In this document: positions 1 through 10,249 of the stretch, in pieces
Numbering within the stretch: position 1 is the first letter of the stretch
Layout of the letters: each line of letters begins with the position of its first letter
Made by a program: the position numbers and the translations under genes
The notes under the pieces: generated by a model
The model's database searches: none
What the model was told of the DNA's origin: nothing
Seen by the model: only the letters and a program-made list of their open reading frames with translations
NCBI GenBank assembly: GCA_015680685.1
Contig: MNCI01001360.1
Location: 393,623 to 457,622 of the forward strand
Direction: 5' to 3'
Length of the DNA stretch: 64,000 nucleotides
DNA from: Gnetum montanum
Taxonomy: Eukaryota > Streptophyta > Gnetopsida > Gnetales > Gnetaceae

Positions 1-129
1 GAATGAAGTTAGAAGAGGAAAGGTGGGGGNCACAACCTCCTCTAGGGTCTACATGGCCCATTTACTAGGCTCATGCTACCCTTTTTAGAGTCTACATAGC
101 TCAAAAAAAGATATGTGCAGCCAAAAATG

Positions 130-400
130 GTGGCACTGGAGGATGCTAGAGGGTGCTTGTGATTGAAAACATTGGAGGCCAAGGGATGCCTATGATCAGC
201 AATGCCATTGGTTCCAAGGGTGCTTGTAATTAGTTGTGTCATCACTTGTAGCAATGCTTATGGTCGATGATGCTATCAGTGTCAAGGTTGGTAATGATCG
301 GTGACACTGTCAGTGCCAAGGATGCCTATGATTGACAACATCATCAGGGCCAAGGGTGCATGTGATATGCCTATGATCAGTGGCATTGTTGGTGCCTATG
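130..400. repeat. 34-35 bp minisatellite, about 7 units
   Basis: A core CCAAGG followed by TGCCTATGATCAG-like sequence and a GCAT/GCCAT-TGGT tail recurs near positions 179, 214, 249, 282, 316 and 350, a spacing of 33-35 bases. The units are diverged (CCAAGGGATGCC, CCAAGGGTGCT, TCAAGGTTGG). Short open frames on the minus strand over this stretch are a by-product of the repeat. Confidence 0.7.
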
Positions 401-1395
401 GAGCACTAGGGATGGCTGTTATTATGGTGTCATCAATGTGTGGCGGTGGTAGGTACTAGGGCACAACAATGGTAGAGAAGTAGGCAATGGTAGTGGTAAA
501 GCATGGTTGGTGGATGGGCATGTGGTTGCAGAAGGGCACACAATGGGCCATGCATGTGGTGGTAGTGTGTGTGGCATAAGGAGGCCACAGGTGCACATGG
601 TGCATGATGGGGCACAAGGAGTAGCAGCTATAGGATGGTGGTAAGGCACGTAAGGGTAGGATAATAGTAGTGTTGCTAGAGGTGGTAGTGACAACAAGGG
701 TTTTTGGGCCTTTAGGCAGTTGGACCCTTAGGACCAGCCATGGCGTTGTGACATAAGAGCACCACAGGCCCAGCTGTTGCCAGTCATTGGCTAGCTATGA
801 TGCTGCTTGCCAACTTATGGATCCTACTGCAACTGATAGCAAGGCCAATCACAACCCATCCAATTTATTTTAAATAAAAATTTNTTATATATTTTAATAC
901 AACTACATAGTAGGGGGATGTGTGTTTGAACCCATGACCTCCCATTCAAAAGTTTCTTTGTTTTTTTTAAAAAATTTGTTATTATTTTATTTCCTTGCAT
1001 TAATGCTTCATGTGGTAGTTCAACCAATGACAAGGTTAGGGTTTGGTAGGGGTAAATGGAGATCTCAAGTTTGTTCTCCAACCCTTAAAAATTCAATATT
1101 ATTTTAATGTACGTATAAAGAGAAACTTTAAACATCAATATTTCTCAAATCGTAAGTCTGATTAAGATGAAATTTGTATTGTTGGAATCATCTTGACAAG
1201 TACTATGCATTGGACATGATCTTAGGGTTCAAAAATAAAGTTGAAATGTTCAAGATTTTGCAAGGTTCAACTAGCTTATTCTACCAAAGCAACATTACCA
1301 AGTTGATATTTAGAAGACATGATGACTTATAAATGACTCTAAGTTAGGCTAATAATTTCAACTAAACAAGACTACTTCATGTCATGGTTACTAAC
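401..1395. other. unassigned repetitive DNA, no gene seen
   Basis: About 410-720 is GT/GGT-rich low-complexity sequence whose open frames encode only Pro/Thr/Ser/Cys-rich strings. Positions 915-945 read TTGAACCCATGACCTCCCA, a phrase common in plant transposable elements. 1100-1395 is AT-rich. It adjoins the truncated RT of element A, so the element's pol was cut here, but what cut it was not recognised. There is one N at 30 and one at 884. Confidence 0.4.
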
Positions 1396-1900
1396 TTTTT
1401 TAGAGTATAGTTTTCTGATTTCATCACAAACTACAAGGGCTAAATCAAGTCTAATCTTATGAACTTTTTGCTTAATTGGTCTAATTCTAGGATCACATAT
1501 GATGTTATCTTGGACTAAATGTGGGTCAATACATGACATATCTTCATATGACGAGGAAAATATCTTACTATTATCTTGTAGGACCTTGGTGATGTCTCGA
1601 GCCTATTGAGGTTTTAAGGAGAAACTTAATTTTAGGATTTTCTCCTCACCACTATGTGTTGACCCAAGAACCTCAACTAGAGAGTCTTCAATAATGTCAC
1701 TAGCTTCAAGGTCAAGGGTTTTAAGTAGATATTTAGGCCACTCTAGAGGTTTCTCTCTCAAGGCTATGTGGTTGATGAGACTATGATGCTCAAGATCTAG
1801 GAAATTAGGGTCAATACATTGTTCAACATCACCATGAGGTCCATTTAAGCTCAAAGGCACACTGATTTGCTTCTAGGTACTCATACTTCAATCTTGCATC
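1396..1900 (-). pseudogene. Tat/Ogre-like Ty3/gypsy pol, start of RT (element A)
   Basis: The minus-strand frame at 1603-1860 (85 aa, EWPKYLLKTLDLEASDIIEDSLVE in part) aligns with the plus-strand frame at 22611-22856 (EWPKNLVKTIVLEDSNITKDSLVE in part), so it is the same protein segment in an inverted copy. Downstream, 1600-1400 reads through a motif like 'SSYEDMSCIDP' and 'LALVVCDEIRKLY', matching the A' sequence that precedes RT block 1. Tat-lineage elements have this linker (WSYEDMPG..) ahead of RT. Homology stops near 1395, so everything after the start of RT is missing. Stops are frequent. It is non-functional. Confidence 0.7.
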
Positions 1901-4900
1901 TCAACCATAAGTGCATTAAATGAAACCTAAGTAAAAATGATTAAATAATGCCAAAATTCTATAAAATATCTTAGTAACTATGTAAACACATGTTATTTCA
2001 ATGTCAAACAAAATTCAAACAAGGTCAACCAAGGTTATAAGACGTAGGTGGAGACAAATAAGATGAAAAAAAAATCCAAATGAAGGTTAAAAAAGGTTAA
2101 AAAAAGTTACAATACTATACAAGTATGAAAATAAGGTTAAATATGGTCAATTGAGGCTACCTTTTTGCCAGTTTAAGGCCTTGGTAGGACATGTTGCTAG
2201 TTTAAGGCCTTAGCATACCATAGTTACATGGTATCAAATGATGGTCAAGAATGATCAAACCCCATCACCTAACATTAATCAAAGACTAAATAAAGATTAA
2301 TAGAGAATATGGTGAATATGGTGAAACTAAAGTGTAGTAAAGTCAATTAAGGTCAATTAATGTAATAAAGGTCAACAATGCATAACAAGGCCAAAATAGA
2401 TTAAAGGACAATGAAATAAGGTTAAATCAATTAGGGTGAAAAGCATGTGATAGAACATGATCAATAGTGATCAAAAAAGGTTATATTTTTTCTATTTTTA
2501 GGCCTTATCAGGCCATCGTATGAGGCTAAAAAGTTGTTATGGAAGTCTGGGCATCTACAAAAATTGTTTTAGGTTGAAAATGAAGGTTTTCTGGGCATCC
2601 ACGCTAGATCCACATTGTCCCACATGGGTGGGATGATCCCCAACATGGATGGGATGGCCAAGTGGTTTCCTATGTTGGTTTTGAGTAGTTTTCAACTTTT
2701 GGTGACCTGTATGATTAGCATAATCGACAAGAGAAGGAAATAGTTCAATTTTGGCATTGATTTCAACTTTTGGAATCCTCCATTGGAGCTTGGAACTACC
2801 ATCCACACTGGAGCAACACTGGACAACATGGCCCTAGCATGGCTACTAAGAAAAATGGATTTCATGGCATCTAGAGGGTCAAAATTGGGGTTCTATGACT
2901 TTCACAGGGTAGCATAAGGCCATAACAATTAAGATTGGTCAATTTGAAGGTTGAAATTTACAAAAAATTAGGTTTTAGGGGCATACACCCCAGAGCCATG
3001 CTAGTCAATATGGATGGGATGGATCTTAGTGTGGATATTCTAGATTTGGATTATTATAGGGTCAAAGCATGGTTAATCTACAATTGAAGCTAGGGTTTTT
3101 TAGTTGTATGTTTCTAGAGTTGAGTGTTAGGACCATTTAAAGGATGTTTTGCATGTAGAATCTTGTTGGAAACTTCATCCATGTTGGGGCCACGTTACTT
3201 AGTGTGGCTCTAGTACCCCTCAACATGGATGCATCTACATTTTGATTTTGGGATGGTTTTAGAGGTAATCTAACCAAGTTTTCAAGCTTTCAGGGTTGCT
3301 AGTAGTGATACTTGAGGTTTTGGCTCAAAACTGATCATGTTTGATAGCTGTCTAAGGTGTGGGATAGTTATATCTCCTTGATCCATGTTGGGCAGCATTG
3401 CTCCTATGTGGGTGAGGGGGTTTGATGTGTTTTAATGGTTAAAATAAGACTAAAAGACTATTATTTTAAGGTCTTGGGGTTCTAGGTTCAGCTAGGCTAG
3501 GTTTTTGGCTTTCTTGCATGTTGAAGTGTTATCAAAAGTTGCAAGGATCCTTGGCATGGATAACTTTGAATAGTAAGTTTTGATGGGTTTTGATAGCAAA
3601 TCAACCATGCATGCAAGCTCCTAGGGTTGCAAATGTTAATAGTAGCGTTTTGGTATAAAGATTAATTATTTCAAAGGCCATTTGATATTTTTGGCAATCA
3701 TTCCCCCCTAAGCCATGCTAGGCAGCATCGCTCCAATGTGGATGGAAGGGGGATGATTGCTTTTTACCATTTCTAGGTCAATTTTGAGGCATCTAATGAT
3801 TCTGGAAGGCTTTAGTAGGGTTCTAAGGTCACAAGGGTAGGTTTTAAGGCTATTCCAAGCCAAGGATTGGGTTTTATGGGTTTTCCCTAGAGTATCCACG
3901 CTAGACCCATGCTGGCCAGCATGGATGGAGGATTCACCAATGTGGTCATGATCCTAGACCTAAATTTTTTCTTATATTTTGACAACTCTTAACCACCGAA
4001 GGCAAGGGAGAGGTGCTAAGGTCATGGGAGTAAGTTTGCTAGCTATTTTGAGCTATTAGTAGGTTTTTGTGGGGCACTAATGTTGGGCCCACAATAACCA
4101 ATGTGGATGGAGGTTTGTGGTTCCCTAGCATGGGAAAGGTAGACGGTATGTAATTTAACTTATTGTTTGTTCATTCATGGTTGTCAGAGGCTATGGAGAA
4201 GTGTTAAGGTAAAAAATTACCAGCTAGGATGTCGATTTTGGAATTTTAAGTTTATACCCCAGTCATCCACACTAGGGCCATAGGCCAAGCTAGATCAGGT
4301 GTTTCCTAATGTGGCTTCACCAAATCTCAAGGTTTTTGGTGCTTTTGATAGGATTTGACAAGGTTTTAGAGCTATTGAGCATGTCTATTGGGGTTTCAGG
4401 CTATGTGGATCAATTTTTGGGGTCGAATCAAGGTTTGATGAATGCTGGTAAGTGTTATAATCCATTGGGAAACATTGGCTAGTGTGGATGAGGCCTTTCC
4501 TAACATGGTTACCCAAAGTTTCTAGTTGCATAAAGGGTTCTAGCCCTTGTTAGGGTTTGGGATTTGGAAATGTTAACTTTAGCTACTAAAAAAAGCAAAG
4601 GGGTTAAGGCTTCATGGTTGTGGGGCATAGGAGGTCAAGACCCACATTGGATCCACACTACCTAGCATGGATGAGGAGATGTATAAGGCTAGAAGAGGTT
4701 TTTATGGGTGTTAAGGGGATTAAACTGCATTGTAGAAAAGGTTTCAAGGCTCAAGCCCACTATGCTTGAGAGATGCCTACTGGGGGCCATTCAAAATCAA
4801 ATTTTTTGAACTTTGTTTATACTTCCCATCAACCCAGCATTACTAAAACTTTTTCCCCTTGGATAATACTAGTGCATCATGAGTTTTAGTGCATGGATGT

Positions 4901-5054
4901 GGCAATGGAGGTTGGAAGTAAGTGCTTAGGTTGAAACTTAATTTTTATGGTTATTTTGCCCAAAAATCATCCACACAATTTATTCTTCTCATGGCTATGC
5001 ATTGGTTAGAGCTTTAATAGATATTCTTACCTACAAAACCAGTCAATCCTCAAC
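1901..5054 (-). other. spacer of element A between RT and the opposite-strand gene
   Basis: No credible coding frame. On the minus strand 2220-1895 ends in a T-rich stretch and then an AG just before the conserved pre-RT peptide, as in the intron that Ogre elements carry ahead of RT. The same sequence is found at 22350-22500 (plus strand) and 57000-57520 (minus strand). 2060-2460 is rich in AAGGTCAA/AGGTTAA words. The ~190 bp tandem repeat within it is listed separately. Confidence 0.6.
2590..4690. repeat. ~190 bp diverged tandem repeat in element A spacer
   Basis: A compact motif pair, CCACRCTAG..CCATGCTGGCCAGCATGGATGGG, recurs near 2600, 2810, 2990, 3180, 3385, 3715, 3895, 4085, 4262, 4455 and 4645. 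Most intervals are 177-207 bases; one is about 325. Between the motif copies the text is diverged but keeps words such as TTTTGG..TTCTAGGGTT. The matching inverted array in A' is at 19920-21445. Confidence 0.65.
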
Positions 5055-8000
5055 ATGGTTACTCAAGGTGTCCCCTTAGGAAACATTGCTTCTAAAATCC
5101 TTGCAAATTTTAGAGGTTTTTATAACTTTTCCACATTGCTATCTAACAATATGAAGAAGAAGGGAAGTAGTAGCAAGAACCTGGTCCTAGAGGATGTTGA
5201 TGTAGCTATAAGAGGCATCATACACCTACCATATTCCATGATTGGACAAGGATTAGCAACCATCACTCCAAGGTAGCCCATTGCTAGTCATTTTTCATGT
5301 ATTGTTGGCTATTTTTATTGTTTTCCTAGTCTAGGAATTGGGCATTTTTCTACATTTGGGTTTATGAAGTTTTTAAATTAGGTTTCTATCAATTTCTACA
5401 TATGTTTTTCTATTTTGGTAAAAAAAAAAACACTATTTTTGAATTTTTTGTTAAGGAAACAACTGGGAATTATTAATTTTTGGCTCCATAGGATTGTAGT
5501 TTTTTGTTTTATGGTTGTAACGATGATTGAACCACTAGATTCAAGCTCACGGATAATTCTCCATGAATTTTTTGTTAGCCACTTCATAGTGGTTTTGCTT
5601 TTTTAGTTTTTTTTAATGGTAATTGTGTAATTTTTGTACAAACTATGGCTATGAAATTTAGTTTTTTAAAGTTTTGGGTAGATTTAGGTCTTAGGATTAA
5701 AATGACTATGTTTTGATGCAATTTGGAGTTATGGTTAATTTTTAGCAAATTTTTTGGTTAGCTAATACAATTATGTTTGCATGCCATTTTTAGTTTTTCA
5801 TGATAATTCATGAATTTTTTCTAAAACAACGGCAAGGAGTTTTTATGTTTTCAAGTTATGGGTTTTTAGATCTTGATTTGAGCTTTCTAAAAGTCTTTGA
5901 ATAACTAGATTTGGAGCTATGGTTGATTTTTAATGATTTTTCTTGTACAATTGCATGAATTGATATTTTTAGGCTTTAGCGGTTTTACCTCTTGAAGATG
6001 GGTAGCATTGACACACATGATGATTTTTCCTATCAACGTCTCATGTTCTTGAGAATACTAGGGGATGTTAGAAGTGGTAAATAATTGGTTCCATTAAGGT
6101 TAAAATTTTTTTATATTTTTTATCAATAGTTTCCTATGGCCATTTTTCTTAGTTTTGAGTGTAGTTGTATGAGTTTGGGTTAAGCTTTGTCAAACTATTG
6201 TATAATGTTTTGAGTTTTTTAAAGTTTGGAATGAAAATGAACATTTTTTTTATTCTAGTTATGATGCTTAAGGTTTGTTTAGGCTATGTGAATGTTGATT
6301 TTTTTGAAGTTCTGAAGGAATTTTAACTAACACCCTAGAGTTTTTGCGGTGGCTAGTTTCAGCACTAAATAGGGCATTTGGAAAAATTTCTTAAGGAATT
6401 TAAAGTGTTGTATGGTTTTTGTTATACTTGGATGTGATTTCTATTGTTTCTAGTCTTTCTTGTTTTGTTCTAAGTTCTTAAAATATGGTTCTAATGATGT
6501 ATGTTGTTTTCCATGCAAGGCCTTCCTTAAGCTCATTTTGGTGGTGGTAGAGTTGGTGGGGATACTATGTTGCATCAATTTTCCCAAACCCAACACTCCC
6601 CTTGCCAATATGGTTTTAGAGTGAGGTTCCCTATGGTTCTAGCCTAGGGAATAGGAGTTGCTTACCTGCCTCCTTTAAAAGTTTATTATGATGATGTGGT
6701 CACACTTGTCCGCATACACAATTGGTGCCATAGTGGAGACCATACTTCCTTGGTCATCTAATATGATTGTTAAGTATATAATGGATGATCTCAAGATCCA
6801 TGCAAAATGGAAGGTATTGGATAGTAAGGGGCCTAGGAGGACCCGCTACCCATCCCAAATCTAGAACATGCCAGATTTTTCTTAGTATAATGATGAGAAT
6901 ACTTTGATGGTGGCACACCTATCCCACACACTATTCTAGAATCCTCCAAGCATAGTGTACTATCTAGAGGGGTAAGTATGATTGTGATAAGTTTGTTATG
7001 TTTTCGTTTATTTTTTCTACCTACTCTTCCTTGGCTTATGAGCTTCTAACATTTTGAATGCTAAACATCTTGCAAGTACATAGTTAGTGATGAAGGCATG
7101 ATCAAGAATGATCAAACCTTGGATGTGATTTAGAGCGCTATGGGTGTATTTACTAAGAATCCAATAATAAGAACTACAGTGGTTGATCAATTAAAGGAAA
7201 ATTTTGATAAATACACTTAAGTCATTGATACAATATTCAAGAGATGTGTAGCTACCAAGATGGCCCATAGTTGATGGATGACCCCTAAACACCTCTCAGA
7301 AAAGGAAACCACCATTGTGACCTCCACACAACCTTCACCGAGCAGGAAGAAGGAAGGTAAGAACAACATGATTTTGGCTAAGTTGTACTAACATTTTTAT
7401 GGTTAAATAGTTTTAGACTATTTTAGTTTTGAGTGTTTTAATGGTTTTGATTTGTTATTTTTATTATACTTTGGTTATAGATGATGTGTTCTTGCCTTAG
7501 CTAATCAGTAATTTCCATTATCTTACAAGGCCTTCCACCTCCTCTAGCATCACCTTGGTTATTTCAAGATGCCCTAAGAAGATCCTCATTCTAAAGTTTG
7601 GTGAGATGGAAGTAGGATAGTGTTGGTTGAGGGGATATGCACCCAAAGATATTCAAGTAAGCATTGGTCATGTAGGTTTTCTCGATCTTTTTATGGTGCC
7701 TACCCCAACCATCCCTACCATTGAGATGATGAACATCATTGACTCCTTCAATCAGGAAGCCAAGAAGTTCATCATTAAGATGCATAATGTATCAATCTTC
7801 TTACCCATCAATGAGGATACCTTCTATGACCTCTTTGGTATTCCCACTAAAGCAATGAGCATTGCCACCAAAACCAGTTAATGAGGTAAGCCATTTCAAG
7901 GAGGTACAGTCATGGTGAAGCACTTGTCATGGTCATTCAAGGTTGTCCTTGGAAGATTTCCAAGTATCAGAACTAGGAAATTCCTATCCCTTGTTCTAAT

Positions 8001-9055
8001 CTCATGCCTTCCCTAAGCTATTGTTACAAAAGAAGATTATTGGCATTGCCCACATGTAGACCATGATGAAGGTCCTAAGGAAAGATGCACAGTTTAACTA
8101 GGTTGCTCACTTGGAAACTAGGTTACATGGGGAAATCCTTGAATTTTATGAGGATTTCAACATAATATTCCACACACATTATGCATTCTTCATAGCATAT
8201 TTGAAAATATTCATGGAGTTCTTGGTGGTGAGGAGGGATGGGCGATGGATGAGCCAAGACCCATCCCAACTCTCTAAGCCTTGGATAAAGCTCATTTATC
8301 CAACCATGCAAGCCCATAACCCGTTAGAGAATGTTGGGAAATCACTGTTTATAAACACTAATGGAATTAGTGGTAAGTGGTGTGTTTCCCTTGATAGCAC
8401 GAGGGTTGAGCCTCATGTTGATTAGGCTAACATCAAGAGGGCCAAGGAGCTACATGCTAAAGCTGATGGGATAGCTAGAGCAAAGCTAAAGCAGCCCATG
8501 ATGGAGGAAGTAGCACTAATCACTAAGCAACGTTCTAAGAAAAGGTTCATGCTTAAGCTTGGCATGACCCATAATTTGGTTATTGATACATTTTTAACTT
8601 TGGCAATGCTTGGGTTTTTTGTTCTACGGCTATAAGGTTGTTTTTCTAAGTCACCTTAATGTTTTTGATTTATCATTTTTGTAGGAAAGAAAAAGGACCT
8701 AGAAACCCAAGCTACAGTAGCTAAGGAGGAGTAGAGGCATATTAAGAAGGTGGTCCTATAACACCATGAGGACAAAGGATTGGCCAACATTATGTTGGAT
8801 GACCTAAACACCCTATTCAATGAACTGTTGCTAGGGAAACCTCCAATTGTCATCCTAGATGAGGTTACATGTATGCATATGTCTTAGTGTTGTTTGTTAT
8901 ATTTTATGGTTTTTTATTTAATTTTTTTTCTAACCATTCATTGATTGTTATGCTTCTTGTAGTTCTTGAGCCCCATGCAGAAGTCTCTACCCCTACATTT
9001 TGCATGAAGCCATGGGTTGAGGTTTTAGACAAAGTGGAATTCATGCATGGAGTGA
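5055..9055 (+). pseudogene. multi-exon gene-like sequence antisense to Tat element A
   Basis: Runs opposite to the element's pol. Likely exons: to 5272 (AG|GTAGCC donor; peptide KNLVLEDVDVAIRGIIHLPY), 6520-6971 (acceptor TTTCCATGCAAG, donor GGTAAGT), ~7077 or 7084-7356 (donor AAG|GTAAGA), 7530-~8580 (acceptor ATCTTACAAG), 8685-~8866 (acceptor TTTTTGTAG) and 8963-9055 (acceptor CTTCTTGTAG). Conserved-looking stretches include 7627-7881 (FLDLFMVPTPTIPTIEMM, then DTFYDLFGIPTK) and 8111-8425 (LHGEILEFYEDFNI, KWCVSLDSTR). In-frame stops and a frameshift near 7880 break it, and an LTR cuts it at 9056. Some Tat-lineage elements are known to carry antisense ORFs, some with plant mobile domains; the DTFYDLFGIP stretch is only vaguely like that family. 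A captured host gene is the alternative. Confidence 0.55.
5273..6519 (+). other. long AT-rich intron 1 of the antisense gene
   Basis: Bounded by a conserved donor (AAG|GTAGCC; the inverted copy has AAG|GTACACC) and an acceptor TTTTCCATGCAAG. The T-rich body holds recurring phrases, for example GGAGTTATGGTTAATTTTTA near 5725 and GGAGCTATGGTTGATTTTTA near 5912, about 187 bases apart. That is close to the repeat period in the neighbouring spacer. The short frames at 5396-5606 are by-products. Confidence 0.45.
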
Positions 9056-9613
9056 TGATGAGTAGTGAGTAGTCCCTACACCCAACCATATGAATTACTA
9101 GCATTCATTAAGTGATCTGGTCAAATTCCATAAACTTTATCTCTCTAAGTATATATTAGTTATGTAATGAATCTCAACAATGTGTTCATTGTCTTCCCAG
9201 TTCCACTTGTGAGGTACCATGGTATGGTTAAGTGTAACTGAGACATATGATTTGTATCAATTTTATATATTTCATTTAATTTTCCTAAGTGTATAAAATA
9301 AATTAATTAAATTTTTATTTAATCTAAGAACTAATTAATGCCTTAACTAATCCTAACATAAGCATACCTTCCCATCTTTTGTACACATCTTGAACATGTT
9401 GCAATGCTACTAGGTTATTAAGTGTAAGTGCTATTGGGATTACCAAGCGTTAACGTATGCTTGAGATGGTCATACTTATGTGCATTAATTATCCACTATT
9501 AATTAATTACTTAAATTCATGAACATAAATTGCATAATTAGTAAGTGTATTAAGTAAATATTATGCTAAGTCTAAGTACTACAAGGTTTATCAAGAAACC
9601 TTATTTTTATTAG

Positions 9614-9812
9614 CATTCACATTGGAGTGTCCAGGTACATTAGTGCTTGAATAAAGATCTATACACTTATCAACTCCTATAGTGAGCACTTAGAAAATAT
9701 TCTAGCTCATCCTTATAACCATTAACACTAGGGTGTCTAAGGACATTAGTGCTTGAATAAAGATCCATACACTTCTCAACTCCTACTGCAGGTACTTAGA
9801 AAATATTCTAAC
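9614..9812. repeat. 106 bp tandem duplication inside LTR copy 1
   Basis: CATTAGTGCTTGAATAAAGAT, then ACACTT.TCAACTCCTA and CACTTAGAAAATATTCTA, occurs twice, with the phase marker TAGTGCTTGA at 9641 and 9747. The sister LTR has a single copy near 41625-41715, so this is a local duplication in copy 1. Confidence 0.8.
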
Positions 9813-9884
9813 TTTGGAAGAAATAAACAACAAGAGTTTGGCTATGCTACTTAATAATTAATTCCATAAATGTGATAGTTGCAT

Positions 9885-9990
9885 GCATTTATATAGGCAA
9901 AATAAGACACTACATTGATGTGCATGTGTTAACACATCAAACCATGTGTTGATAGGTATGCATTAACAAGATCAAGTTGACGTGGTCCAA
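9885..9990 (-). promoter_or_regulatory. LTR promoter: TATA box plus GATG-type repeats
   Basis: Minus strand CTATATAAATGC at 9885-9896. Upstream of it on that strand (9910-9990) lie repeated, partly inverted words: CATTGATGTGCATGTG, TTAACACATCAA, GTGTTGATAGG. The corresponding places in copy 2 (41790-41900) and copy 3 (53771-53940) have the same arrangement. This position is expected for the U3 enhancer of the minus-strand element. Confidence 0.55.
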
Positions 9991-10220
9991 TCAACTGCAA
10001 CTCATCATACCTCTACAACTAAATGAAAAATCATCCTAAAGTGAACAAAGGAAGGAACAAGATTTTTATAAAATTTTGAAAAGATATTGAATCATTGACT
10101 AACTGACTAACACACACATTAACTCAACTTGATCCTAAGTGCACAAGTGTATAGATTTCCAACTTTTATAAAAATTGGTATTCATGACAATAAAATTAAA
10201 TACCATTATAAAAATTAATA

Positions 10221-10235
10221 GAAAAACCCCTCTTA
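10221..10235 (-). other. polypurine tract of family B copy 1
   Basis: The minus strand reads AAGAGGGGTTTTTC immediately before the LTR, as expected for plus-strand priming just inside a 3' LTR. Copy 2 lacks a comparably clean tract at 42143. Confidence 0.55.
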
Positions 10236-10249
10236 CAGCTTGAAGATGA

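Larger units (their letters stand above)
9056..10220 (-). repeat. family B 3' LTR, copy 1
   Basis: Starts TGATGAGTAGTGAG in plus reading. Its start matches 41065 (TGATGAGTAGTGAG) and 53028 (TGATGAATGGTAGG), all followed by CCCAACCATATGAAT. The right end is set by a purine-rich tract on the minus strand just beyond it (10221-10235). About 1165 bp. On the minus strand it carries a TATA box CTATATAAATGC (9885-9896) roughly 830 bp before the LTR's 3' end. This orientation agrees with the pol to its right. The terminal dinucleotide at the right end is degraded. Confidence 0.75.

Noticed and set aside
130-400. CRISPR-like array of short repeats
   Set aside because: Units are diverged and directly adjoining, without unique spacers of constant length. 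This is a plant minisatellite.
422-697. 91 aa minus-strand frame rich in Pro, Thr, Ser and Cys
   Set aside because: It follows from GT/GGT low-complexity DNA. No motif, no promoter, and an overlapping frame is equally open.
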